Origin: Chloroflexota bacterium
Lineage (GTDB): Bacteria; Chloroflexota; Anaerolineae; Aggregatilineales; J027
Length of the DNA stretch: 40,510 bases
Assembly: GCA_022616515.1 (NCBI GenBank)
Contig: JAKEEQ010000132.1
Location: forward strand, 1-40,510
Reading direction: 5' to 3'
The position numbers and the translations under genes are program-made. The notes under the pieces were generated by a model that worked only from the letters and a program-made list of their open reading frames with translations, did not search any database and had not been told where the DNA came from. Numbering within the stretch: the stretch's first letter is position 1; each line of letters begins with the position of its first letter. Positions 24,328-32,519 of the stretch are shown here, piece by piece.

Positions 24328-24603
24328 TTAAGAACAGCTTCTGGTCATGAAGGCAACGGCTAGCTCGGTTATATTTTTGATCTTCACTTCGCGCAGCCAT
24401 CGTTGAGTATCCTGTTGGATGCCAAACGCATCCAGTAGAGACTGTTCACGATGAATAACCAGTCGTTCTTCTACATCAGGCTCCAGCATCGCCAGAGTAA
24501 GCAGGGTTTCCATACGGGCCACCTGATCCTTACCGGCCAAGTAGACCCACCAGGCTTTGCTACCCACCACTAGTTTACCATCAGCCCACGGTACGACCAT
24601 CAT
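24328..24603 (-). CDS. Small protein resembling the leader region of NHLP/Nif11-type peptides
   Basis: 91 residues. After about 30 residues with WADGKLVVGSKAWWVYLAG, the rest reads METLLTLAMLEPDVEERLVI, then LLDAFGIQQDTQRWLR, then KNITELAVAFMTRSCS. The order (Leu/Ala helix, DP-like turn, ERL, LL..FGI, late LA..F helix) resembles the nitrile-hydratase leader-peptide family (NHLP, Nif11, Os1348-like), whose members precede or accompany ribosomally made peptides. This is pattern recognition, not a search result. The tail TRSCS is too short to be an ordinary core peptide. It starts 36 bases after the 52-residue peptide gene and is followed by a strong terminator. No clear ribosome binding site is seen; a Met at residue 31 is an alternative start. 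Confidence 0.6.
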   Translation of the reverse strand: MMVVPWADGKLVVGSKAWWVYLAGKDQVARMETLLTLAMLEPDVEERLVIHREQSLLDAFGIQQDTQRWLREVKIKNITELAVAFMTRSCS

Positions 24604-24639
24604 TGGTTAGCTCAATTCTTAGAAAATGGACAAAAACAA

Positions 24640-24798
24640 TCAACCACCGCTTCCACCACCGGCAAGCGGATCATCATCGAGCAGGTGCATACCATCGCCG
24701 AAGATGAAAGCAAGGGCGACAACAGTTACAGTGACAAGGGCACGTTGTGCAAGCGGATTGTTGAATTTAGTAGCGAGATTGTAGAGGTGGTAACGCAT
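24640..24798 (-). CDS. 52-residue peptide with one membrane segment and Asp/Gly-rich tail
   Basis: ATG 24798 is preceded by GGAGC at good spacing (AGGAGCTTATATC). The peptide begins MRYHLYNLATKFNNPLAQRA, has a hydrophobic segment at about 20-34 (ALVTVTVVALAFIFG), and ends MHLLDDDPLAGGGSGG. The amphipathic, basic start and acidic, glycine-rich end suggest a membrane-bound or exported precursor, or a peptide with a Gly-rich end to be processed. Nothing in it matches a family I recognise. It lies between the 3' end of the SARP regulator and the NHLP-like gene, all on one strand, with a candidate operator upstream. Being only 52 codons, it is easily missed by gene callers. Confidence 0.62.
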   Translation of the reverse strand: MRYHLYNLATKFNNPLAQRALVTVTVVALAFIFGDGMHLLDDDPLAGGGSGG

Positions 24799-24852
24799 GA
24801 TATAAGCTCCTGAAATCATTCATATTGTTGATGCTTTCAGGATACCCATATG

Positions 24853-24872
24853 TGCTTAACATACTGCTTACC
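24853..24872. promoter_or_regulatory. Direct repeat upstream of the peptide gene, candidate SARP operator
   Basis: TGCTTAAC (24853-24860) and TGCTTACC (24865-24872) repeat with a 12-base period. SARP/BTAD regulators bind pairs of direct repeats near the -35 region of target promoters, usually with a period close to 11 or 22 bases, so this is near but not exact. A hairpin CTGAAA/TTTCAG follows at 24810-24840. Confidence 0.35.
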
Positions 24873-24880
24873 AGAACTGT

Positions 24881-27800
24881 TCAGTCTTCTCCGAGCAGTG
24901 AATAAAACAGGGCTTTTGTTTCGGCGGACGGGTCAACACCGAGTTCATCATTAAGTAATGTTTTGAGTTCTTCATAATGCTGAATAAGCTGGTGACGACG
25001 ATCCAGCCGGGCATAACACTGCATAATTTTGCGGTGTGTTTCCTCATGATAGGGGTTGTCCTGCGCGACCAGCTTGTAACATTCAAGCGCCTTCTCGAAA
25101 TCGTCACGGGCGACAGCACATGAAGCCAGCCCTTCCAGGGTATCCATGAAGTATGCGTGATATTGTTCTCGGAGGTTTACAACCCATTCACTGTCTATTT
25201 CAGGCAAGAACATGCCACCATAAACTTTGAAAGCCTTTTGCCATAAATCTTCTGCCCGTGGATCGCGTGGGGCAAGCAGATAGGCTCTTGAAACAAGCGT
25301 CTCAAAATGCCTGGCATCACACCATATGTTTAGTTCCTCATTAATCGAGTAGATGTTGTCATTGTAGGAAATGACTTCCGTGCCGAGGGCCTTGCGGGCA
25401 CGATGTAAGGTCGTGTGGAAATTGGAGCGAACTTTACTGGCCGGGGCATCGGGCCAGAACATCAAGCCCAGATCAGCCTTAGAAGCTGACTTATGGAAGA
25501 GGAGATACAGGAAAAGTTCACGGGCATTACCGGAACGCCAGTCCGACGCAGTCACAGCATCGCCATTACGTTCAACCCACTCACGTCCAAGTGTGAACAC
25601 CCGCATACTAAACGTTTCAGGTCCAAATATCAGCGACGCATTGGCTGGACTGGAACTGGGGGTGTCATGTTGAGACGAACGAGTGAGTGTCTTCAACCGG
25701 AACAATTTTCCAGAGACTCCATCTGAATCCACGTGTTTTTTGACATACTCACACAATTCACTGTCGTTCATCAGTTCGCCGATAACGGGTTGGGCCGTTT
25801 CCACTCGTCTGACAAGAATCTCAACTTTATCCAGAAACAGTCGCGCCGTTTCATTGTCGCCCATATGTACGGCGACGAGCAGTGCCATGGTAAACACACT
25901 CATCGCCTCGTAAATCATGTTTAAGCCGTCGAGATAATCGGCAATCTCGCCCAGAATTTCGGTGATGTTTTCGGGCACATTATCGAGAAAACACTCTACG
26001 GTTAACAGGCCCGCGTAGGCAAGCTGCTCTTCGGCATTCAGGTTGTGTTCCTGTGCCAGTGCAAGTGCCTCAGAAAGCCGTGATTGGGCTTCAGAGAGAT
26101 TTGATCGCCAGCGTTCCAGCGTACCCAGTCCAATTAAAATCTGGCAGCGTAGATGGGGTTCGCTGGAGCCAAGTAATTTCAACGAGGCGGTATAGAGTTT
26201 GTAAGCATCATCAAAGTTGCCACGATCACGTTGGAGATCGGCGGTGCTGGCTAGTAAATAACTTTCGGCACGTAAGTCGTGAACTCTGGACGCGATTTCC
26301 ATCCCCTCGTGAAAAGTTTGCAGTGCCTGTTCATATTGCCCGCTGATATAGTAGGACCACCCCAGATTGTTGAGGGCAAGGGCCAGGGGACCGTAATTCG
26401 CAAAAGAACGCCGCAATGATACCAACTCTTGCAGCACAATATCGGCTTCATGGAAATTGCCAATACGTGCCAGCGCATTACCATAATCCTGCAATAGCAA
26501 TGACAGTGCAAACTGGTCGCCATCGCTACGATATTCCGGTAAGGCACGCTCGAAGTGGACAATACTTTCGTTCACATTCCCCAGATATAGGTTGGCAGCG
26601 CCTTTAATTCTTAATATCCTGAAACTAATTGGATACGGGGCGGAACCGAGCAGGCTATCGACCAGCTCCAGTGCCCCGTGATATTTACCTCTTTGCAGTG
26701 CAATCAGGGCACGCTGATAGGCCACATTGGCAAGCCCAAGTGTGTCACCCTGCTCCCTGTATAGTTGTTCGCATCGAAGCAATTTTTCATGTGCCCAATC
26801 GTAATCGTACTGGTCGGTGTTAATCATGGCACATATATACAGCAGTTCAGGCGACGCCGCTCCTCGTGTCTCGAGTTGATGTAACCAGTCAAGTAACGTC
26901 CCAGATTTGCCTTCAGCAAAATAGGAGAAGGCAACATCATCCGCCAATTTACGTACTGTCTCCACCAGGCCCGCCTGCATGTAATGCTGAAAGGCGTATT
27001 CAAGTTGATCCTGCTGGTGATACCAGTTTGCGGCTGTTTCATGTAATTGGCGGTATCGCGCCGGATGGTGTTTCTTCAACTCATTTTGGAGGAAGTTTCG
27101 GAACAATGAGTGATAACCGGGTACACCGGCTTTACGTTCCAGAAACAGGTTTCGGCGTTGAAGCTCGTCCAGCATGTTCATGATATCGGGTACACCCAAT
27201 ATCGCACCGCACTGTTCGGGTGTAATTTGCTCTACCACCGATGAAGCCAGCAAGAATTCGCGTACGTCTGGTGGTTGTCCCAGCACGATACGTTCCGCAA
27301 ATGCTTCAAAAAGTGCTTCCGGTCCCTGCTGAGTTGAGGAAAGGATATGTTCCAATTCGCCGGGCAGTGGCTGCAATGCCAATAGAACCCCGGCAGGCCA
27401 TCCCTCCAGGCGATCCTCCAGATTTTGCAGAGCACTGGCATCCAGGGGATGATCTGTCAATTGAATCGACAGTTGCTGGATTTCTGCTTTCCTGAAGCGC
27501 AGATCATGTTGCCCGATGGTAACAACCTCGCGTCGAGCTATCATCTCCAACAGGGGAAGATGGGGAACATGGCGGCTGCTGACTATTAGATGACACTGGC
27601 TGGGCAGGAGTTTTACAAATGTGTGCAGCCATTGATCAGCGTTGCGTATATCGGCAACAAGCTGAACATCGTCTAGGATATATATAAAACGGTCTCTGGC
27701 GTTACCTTCAATATAATTGGAAATGAGGGCCGCCATTTCAGATGCTGACGTTCTCGCGTCTGCATCAAGAAGACAATCTATACCGGGGATAAGGGTGTTG

Positions 27801-28042
27801 AGTTTTTCGAGTGTATTGGAAATAAAACTCGGATAATTACGGTCTCGTTCGTCAAGCGGTTGCCACACCACATCATGGGTAGTTTGTTCCATAAATTGGC
27901 GCAGCAGCGTACTCTTGCCATATCCGGGCGGCGCACTGATGATAGTAAGCTTTTTCGCGTACGCCTGGTTTAAAGTTTCTATAAGGTGGTTTCGAGTTAC
28001 AAAATTCAAGTCTCTCAAAGTCGTGCCAGTTGATATAGTCAT
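24881..28042 (-). CDS. MalT-like STAND ATPase regulator with TPR repeats and C-terminal SARP (winged helix + BTAD)
   Basis: 1053 residues. Domains in order: a STAND/AAA-like ATPase with P-loop APPGYGKST (37-45) and Walker B IYILDDVQLV (D124/D125), a winged-helix-like stretch to about 340, a long TPR array (about 350-740, e.g. LALALNNLGWSYYISGQYEQ), a linker, then an OmpR/PhoB-like DNA-binding domain (813-905; RVFTLGREWVERNG) and a bacterial transcriptional activation domain (906-1048; DPRAEDLWQKAFKVYGGMFL). Proteins of this plan bind a ligand and ATP, oligomerise, and activate nearby promoters. The nearest likely target is the 52-residue peptide unit 83 bases downstream on the same strand. 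The start ATG 28042 has a weak ribosome binding site. The ligand is unknown. Confidence 0.93.
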   Translation of the reverse strand: MTISTGTTLRDLNFVTRNHLIETLNQAYAKKLTIISAPPGYGKSTLLRQFMEQTTHDVVWQPLDERDRNYPSFISNTLEKLNTLIPGIDCLLDADARTSASEMAALISNYIEGNARDRFIYILDDVQLVADIRNADQWLHTFVKLLPSQCHLIVSSRHVPHLPLLEMIARREVVTIGQHDLRFRKAEIQQLSIQLTDHPLDASALQNLEDRLEGWPAGVLLALQPLPGELEHILSSTQQGPEALFEAFAERIVLGQPPDVREFLLASSVVEQITPEQCGAILGVPDIMNMLDELQRRNLFLERKAGVPGYHSLFRNFLQNELKKHHPARYRQLHETAANWYHQQDQLEYAFQHYMQAGLVETVRKLADDVAFSYFAEGKSGTLLDWLHQLETRGAASPELLYICAMINTDQYDYDWAHEKLLRCEQLYREQGDTLGLANVAYQRALIALQRGKYHGALELVDSLLGSAPYPISFRILRIKGAANLYLGNVNESIVHFERALPEYRSDGDQFALSLLLQDYGNALARIGNFHEADIVLQELVSLRRSFANYGPLALALNNLGWSYYISGQYEQALQTFHEGMEIASRVHDLRAESYLLASTADLQRDRGNFDDAYKLYTASLKLLGSSEPHLRCQILIGLGTLERWRSNLSEAQSRLSEALALAQEHNLNAEEQLAYAGLLTVECFLDNVPENITEILGEIADYLDGLNMIYEAMSVFTMALLVAVHMGDNETARLFLDKVEILVRRVETAQPVIGELMNDSELCEYVKKHVDSDGVSGKLFRLKTLTRSSQHDTPSSSPANASLIFGPETFSMRVFTLGREWVERNGDAVTASDWRSGNARELFLYLLFHKSASKADLGLMFWPDAPASKVRSNFHTTLHRARKALGTEVISYNDNIYSINEELNIWCDARHFETLVSRAYLLAPRDPRAEDLWQKAFKVYGGMFLPEIDSEWVVNLREQYHAYFMDTLEGLASCAVARDDFEKALECYKLVAQDNPYHEETHRKIMQCYARLDRRHQLIQHYEELKTLLNDELGVDPSAETKALFYSLLGED

Positions 28043-28510
28043 TGCTGGTGTCCCGCGCGTGCCGCCCTCGCACTAGTCGGCTGATTGGGCTGAAATTATT
28101 TTGCTTGATTTTACCAAAGATAGAGTAGTCCAAAGCGCCATATTTGTACATTGAAATGTAATATTAACTTAAGTGTGTAGCAGGCGTCATCAAATTCTAC
28201 AGGATGGCGACGTATCACTATTAAAAAGTTTAAGTTGTGTATGTTTTCAGTATGTTCGTGTCGTCGTTATGTCAGATGGAAAGCCAACTATCTGATGTTT
28301 AATAAGCAAACAAGCTCATTTTACGCCTCATCATCAGACCGCTACTCGAAATGAGATTGGAGAATCTTAAGCTATATATTAATAGGTACACCCTGCCAGT
28401 AAATTGACAGATTTCTACATAAGATTTTCATACCTGTGCTATTGACTCAGCACCAAATAGCCTTCAAACTAAGAATGCAGTGTTGGAAATTTGTATGTGG
28501 AGGAAGTGGT
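28043..28510. other. Divergent regulatory region
   Basis: No gene is convincing in these 468 AT-rich bases between the SARP regulator and a receiver gene. A perfect -35 (TTGACA, 28404-28409) faces the receiver gene, but the -10 at 16-18 bases is poor. Confidence 0.5.
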
Positions 28511-28882
28511 GTGGGTCAGATTCTGATCATCGAAGACAACTCAGACATCAGCATGCTTTACACACGCGCCCTGTTTGGACATGAACATACACGGGTAGCG
28601 AGTGCTGAAGCAGGAATTCAGAAGATTGATAGCTACAATTACGACCTCATTATCCTTGACATGCACCTACCCGAACAATCTGGCATCAGTGTTCTGAAAT
28701 ATCTCCGAGAGACGCGACACGATCAGGAAACCGTCGTCTTTGCGATTTCGGCGGATGACCTCTTTCGCCCCGAATGCGAAAAATTAGGTATCCAGGCGTG
28801 GATGACCAAGCCCATTGAAGTTGACGTACTGATGGATACGGCCCGCAAAGCCCTTGAGCAACGCGCCAGCACTAGACGCTGA
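28511..28882 (+). CDS. Stand-alone receiver-domain response regulator
   Basis: 123 residues from GTG 28511, preceded by GGAGGAAG 7 bases upstream; a longer frame from 28436 would add 25 non-homologous residues. The receiver keeps the acid pair E8/D9, phosphate acceptor D50 in LIILDMHLPEQSG, S80 in FAIS and K100 in MTKP. There is no output domain. It diverges from the SARP regulator and converges on ychF, overlapping its 3' end by 11 bases. The output and partner kinase are unknown; a link to the SARP gene is only positional. Confidence 0.85.
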   Translation: MGQILIIEDNSDISMLYTRALFGHEHTRVASAEAGIQKIDSYNYDLIILDMHLPEQSGISVLKYLRETRHDQETVVFAISADDLFRPECEKLGIQAWMTKPIEVDVLMDTARKALEQRASTRR

Positions 28883-29954
28883 AGCGAATGTTCATAATAT
28901 CTCCATCTCGAACGAGGTACTGTTTTCCTTCAAGACGAACCTTGCCCTCGGTTTTTGCTTTTGTCATGCTGCCATAAGCGATGAAATCTTCATAAGTTAT
29001 ACATTCAGCCCGGATAAAACCACGCTGAAGATCGGAATGGATCACACCAGCCGCCTCCGGTGCTGTTGCGCCGATACTGACACTCCAGCCGCGAACCTCA
29101 TCCTCCCCGACGGTGAAAAAGGTTTGAATGCTCATTAAATCATAGGACGCGCGGATCACGCGATTTGCACCGGGTTCGGCGATACCATACTCGTCCATAA
29201 ATATTTGCCGGTCCGCTTCATCCAGTTGGGCGATTTCGGATTCGATTTGTGCGGGAAGAGCCAGCAAAATCGTGTTTTGATGCTCAACTGTGACAAACTG
29301 CGTGGGATCATCGACTGGCACTTCGGTATTAACTACGATGACTTGCGGCTTGAGTGTGAGTAGGCCGAAACCTTTCAGAAAGGTTTTCTCTTCTTCATCG
29401 AGGTTCAAGTTGCGTAACGGCGAGTCTTCCTCAAGATGATCTTTAAGGCGGGTCAGCAGCTCAATTTCTTCCTCAGCAGAGCGTCCTGCTGCTTTTTTAC
29501 CCTTTTTCTGCACTTCTTCGGTCAGGCGTGACAGACGATTCTCAACCGTGATAAGATCCGTCAGCAGAAACTCCGTATCAACGATTTCAAGATCGCGCTG
29601 GGGGTCAATTGTCACCTGCGGATGAGGCACAGTATCATCTGCAAAGGCCCGGATAACATGAATAAATCCATCGACGGGCGACAGGGCATTGCGCAGTGGA
29701 CCGGGCAATCCCTCTTCTCCGACGCCTTTTTCCAGACCACCAATGTCCACATACGTAATGGTCGGGTAAGTCGTTTTCTTGGGCTGAAAAATCGCGCTGA
29801 GTTTGTCGACACGAACGTCCGGTACATTAACCACAGCCGTATTGATCGCCAGCTTCCCACCGGAGACGCCGCTTGTCTCGTAATTACTACCCGTCAGGGC
29901 ATTAAAAACTGTGGTCTTGCCACTGTTGGGTAATCCTATGATGCCAAGTTGCAT
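28872..29954 (-). CDS. ychF: YchF/OLA1-family ATPase
   Basis: 360 residues. YchF binds ribosomes and hydrolyses ATP, and it modulates stress and translation. The P-loop GLPNSGKTT (7-15) and the Walker B region YVDIGGLEKGVGEEG are present. The usual G4 NKxD-type motif appears as VVNTE, the substitution that lets YchF prefer ATP. The C-terminal TGS domain has the family signature VRGWSVSIGATAPEAAGVIH and RGFIRAECITYEDF. It ends IMNIRFSV. Its 3' end overlaps a convergent receiver gene by 11 bases. It is followed upstream by a signalling operon in the same direction, 70 bases away. Confidence 0.96.
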   Translation of the reverse strand: MQLGIIGLPNSGKTTVFNALTGSNYETSGVSGGKLAINTAVVNVPDVRVDKLSAIFQPKKTTYPTITYVDIGGLEKGVGEEGLPGPLRNALSPVDGFIHVIRAFADDTVPHPQVTIDPQRDLEIVDTEFLLTDLITVENRLSRLTEEVQKKGKKAAGRSAEEEIELLTRLKDHLEEDSPLRNLNLDEEEKTFLKGFGLLTLKPQVIVVNTEVPVDDPTQFVTVEHQNTILLALPAQIESEIAQLDEADRQIFMDEYGIAEPGANRVIRASYDLMSIQTFFTVGEDEVRGWSVSIGATAPEAAGVIHSDLQRGFIRAECITYEDFIAYGSMTKAKTEGKVRLEGKQYLVRDGDIMNIRFSV

Positions 29955-30024
29955 ATGGGTTGAATCCTATGATGTGGTCCTGATACCCAAGAGTTATATC
30001 ATATTGGGGCATCACCGTGAACAC

Positions 30025-30399
30025 TCAACACGACTCCAGCAGGTCCTCCAATTTGGCAATAAAGGCATCCACATCAATCGGTTTTTGAAAATAGGCGTCG
30101 AAACCAGCCTTTTTAGCATCCATTTCAACCTGCTTGGAGTGATAGGCTGTTACGGCGACAACGGGCAGATGGGCCAATACATCGTTGCCACGAATCCCTT
30201 CCAGGAACCGCCAGCCATCAACTTCGGGCATAGAAATATCTGTGACAATCAGGTCAGGTAGATATTCCTTAAGGCGTTCCAATCCATCCCTCCCATTTAC
30301 AGCAGTTTCCACCGCTATATTGTGGTAACTCAGTATTTGTGAAACCATCTCAGCACTGTCAAACTCATCCTCAACTACCAGTACTCTACACTGGTCCAT
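30025..30399 (-). CDS. Receiver-only response regulator, second in kinase operon
   Basis: 124 residues. The receiver has E10/D11, phosphate acceptor D54 (IVTDISMPEVDG), T84 and K106 (FQKPID). There is no output domain; it ends LEDLLESC. It overlaps the preceding receiver gene by one base (TAATG) and is the last gene of the PhnD-kinase-receiver operon. In such arrangements two receivers either compete for the kinase or act on different targets. Confidence 0.88.
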   Translation of the reverse strand: MDQCRVLVVEDEFDSAEMVSQILSYHNIAVETAVNGRDGLERLKEYLPDLIVTDISMPEVDGWRFLEGIRGNDVLAHLPVVAVTAYHSKQVEMDAKKAGFDAYFQKPIDVDAFIAKLEDLLESC

Positions 30400-30944
30400 T
30401 ATTGTGATTTCTCCTCAGTTTCTGATAATGATGCATCTTGTTCAACCTCATTCTTCACCTCTAAATCTTTGTGATTGGGTTCAGGTGAAGCAGCCGGAGC
30501 AACCACAGATTCTTGTCCACTGCTGTTGGCAGGCCCATATTGTGCTTGTCGCCGGTTGATGCATTCTTGAATGCGTTCCATAAAACTGTCAATCATGAAC
30601 GGTTTGGTGATATACCCATCAAATCCCGCTTCCAGCACCTTCGCTTTATCAGTAGACATCGCATGGGCGGTCAGGGCAATGATGGGCACGGCATTATATT
30701 TTTCCTGCTCGCGCACTTTCCGGTACATCGCCCAGCCATCCATCTCTGGCATCGACAGGTCCAACAAAATGACAGATGGATCCAGCGTTTCCAACAGTTT
30801 CATGCCCTCGATACCATTCTTTCCCGCGTGAACCTGTGCCCCCCAATGCTCCAGTGTTAGCTGTGCCATATGCAGGTTGTCTTCTTCATCATCGATGAGA
30901 AGAACAACCCAGTCTTTCGCATAATAATGTTGTGGAAATGTCAT
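30399..30944 (-). CDS. Receiver-domain response regulator with acidic tail, first in kinase operon
   Basis: 181 residues. The receiver covers about 13-130, with D18/D19, phosphate acceptor D62 (ILLDLSMPEMDG), T92 (ALTAH) and K114 (YITKPF). The last 50 residues are a low-complexity Ser/Pro/Glu tail with no known domain. It shares four bases with the end of the kinase gene (ATGA) and one base with the second receiver gene. It probably accepts the phosphate from the neighbouring kinase; the output is not visible. Confidence 0.88.
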   Translation of the reverse strand: MTFPQHYYAKDWVVLLIDDEEDNLHMAQLTLEHWGAQVHAGKNGIEGMKLLETLDPSVILLDLSMPEMDGWAMYRKVREQEKYNAVPIIALTAHAMSTDKAKVLEAGFDGYITKPFMIDSFMERIQECINRRQAQYGPANSSGQESVVAPAASPEPNHKDLEVKNEVEQDASLSETEEKSQ

Positions 30945-32509
30945 TTGACCTCCTCCACCTGAGCTTCACTCTCGGCGACCAGTGGTAACGTCACTGTAAA
31001 AGTGGTTCCTTTATTAAGTTCGCTCGAAAGCTCGACAGTGCCATTCATCAGAAGGGTAAGTTTCTGTACAATGGCAAGTCCCAGCCCGGTGCCCCTATGT
31101 TTACGTTCCGAAGAACTGTCAACCTGTCGAAATTGTTCAAAAATGGTGTGATGCATGTGCGATGGAATACCGGTTCCGGTATCCTCCACCACCAGCGTCC
31201 ACCTGTCGTTATTGCTGGCAACATTTACTTTGACATAGCCCTGATCGGTAAATTTGATCGCATTTGAAATGAGATTGATAGTGATTTGCTTTACACGATC
31301 AGCATCGGCAATCAAAGTTTGCGGCACATTGTCGTGAACATTCACCTCGAATTGGATTGGCTTTTTGTCTGCGAGGGCCTGCATTCTCTTCGTAATGTCA
31401 TTCATCACCGATCTGATCTCAAACGGCTCATTGATGATCTCCATGCGTCCCGCTTCAATCTTTGATAGATCAAGGATTTCATTGATGAGCGTCAGCAGAT
31501 GCTCACTATTTGAGAAAATTCGACTCAGATTGTCCTTCTGTCGGTCGGTGATTTCGCCCGCCATCCCCCGCTGCATGATCTGCGTGTAACCCAGAATGGC
31601 ATTCAGTGGCGTGCGCAGTTCGTGCGACATCGTCGCCACAAACTCACTTTTCAGGCGGTTGGCTTCTTCCGCCTCTTTGAGGGCGTCTGTCAGGCGTTCA
31701 TTGGCATTTGCAAGTTCGACAGTACGCTCTTCCACTCGTTTTTCGAGGGTAGCATTGATCTCACGTAGTTCTTTTTCGCGGTGCTGGATTACACTTGCCA
31801 TCTGGGAAACAGCACCCGCCAGCTTGCCCACCTCATCGCCCGACTTTTGCGCGATCTTCAGGTCATAATTCCCGGCTGCAACCGAGCTAACGGCTGTCGT
31901 CAGTGAACTCAGCGGATTGGTGACCTGCCGTGTTAACCAGACTGTGGCTGCTACAGCAACCAGTGAAATGAGCAGGGCCGTAATTGCGCTATTCTGGCGA
32001 GAGGTACTGATTTGCTCGTCGATACTGGCGGTTGAAATGCCAATTCGTACTACGCCAAGCGGGCGATTGCCCAGCGCAATCGCCCGTCCTGCAATCAATT
32101 CATCTTCACGCCAGTCATACAGGGTGTCGTCAGGACTGCGCCCAAGGATGATCAATGCCTCCTCATTGGGTGTTCTGCTAAGACCGGCACGGGGGGTGAT
32201 GGGATCAGCCAGCAAGTTTCCACTGGAATCGTATACCCGGATCAGCGTAATTTGATCGTTTGACATGATCGCGTTGGTAGTTTGCTCAAGTTGGTTAAGA
32301 TCAAAGTCAACCAGTTCCTCACGCATATCCTGTGACAGCGCGGTGAGGAGCAAGTCGGCCTGCTCCTCAAATTGGTCTCTTGAATTTGCTCGTTCGCGAT
32401 TAGTGGCGACTGTCGAAACAATTACCACTGTCAGAATCACAAGCAAACTGGTCAGGAGGACTGATTTGGTGCTTAATGACGTATTTTTCCAGAGACGAGA
32501 TAGTTGCAT
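30941..32509 (-). CDS. Membrane-bound sensor histidine kinase with HAMP domain
   Basis: 522 residues. A first membrane segment (15-36) and second (174-194) enclose an extracytoplasmic sensing domain of about 135 residues (ITLIRVYDSSGNLLADP suggests a PAS/dCACHE-like fold). HAMP (195-247) is followed by a long coiled coil (243-285), the phosphoacceptor H296 in FVATMSHELRTPLNAILGY, and the ATPase boxes NLISNAIKF, VEDTGTGIP and GTGLGLAIVQKL. All motifs needed for autophosphorylation are present. It starts 10 bases after the PhnD-like lipoprotein gene and overlaps the receiver gene by four bases, so signal may come from the lipoprotein. Confidence 0.94.
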   Translation of the reverse strand: MQLSRLWKNTSLSTKSVLLTSLLVILTVVIVSTVATNRERANSRDQFEEQADLLLTALSQDMREELVDFDLNQLEQTTNAIMSNDQITLIRVYDSSGNLLADPITPRAGLSRTPNEEALIILGRSPDDTLYDWREDELIAGRAIALGNRPLGVVRIGISTASIDEQISTSRQNSAITALLISLVAVAATVWLTRQVTNPLSSLTTAVSSVAAGNYDLKIAQKSGDEVGKLAGAVSQMASVIQHREKELREINATLEKRVEERTVELANANERLTDALKEAEEANRLKSEFVATMSHELRTPLNAILGYTQIMQRGMAGEITDRQKDNLSRIFSNSEHLLTLINEILDLSKIEAGRMEIINEPFEIRSVMNDITKRMQALADKKPIQFEVNVHDNVPQTLIADADRVKQITINLISNAIKFTDQGYVKVNVASNNDRWTLVVEDTGTGIPSHMHHTIFEQFRQVDSSSERKHRGTGLGLAIVQKLTLLMNGTVELSSELNKGTTFTVTLPLVAESEAQVEEVK

Positions 32510-32519
32510 TGATTAAATC

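Noticed and set aside
28404-28432. Promoter for the receiver gene at 28511
   Set aside because: The -35 is perfect, but no acceptable -10 exists at 16-18 bases; kept only as a note.
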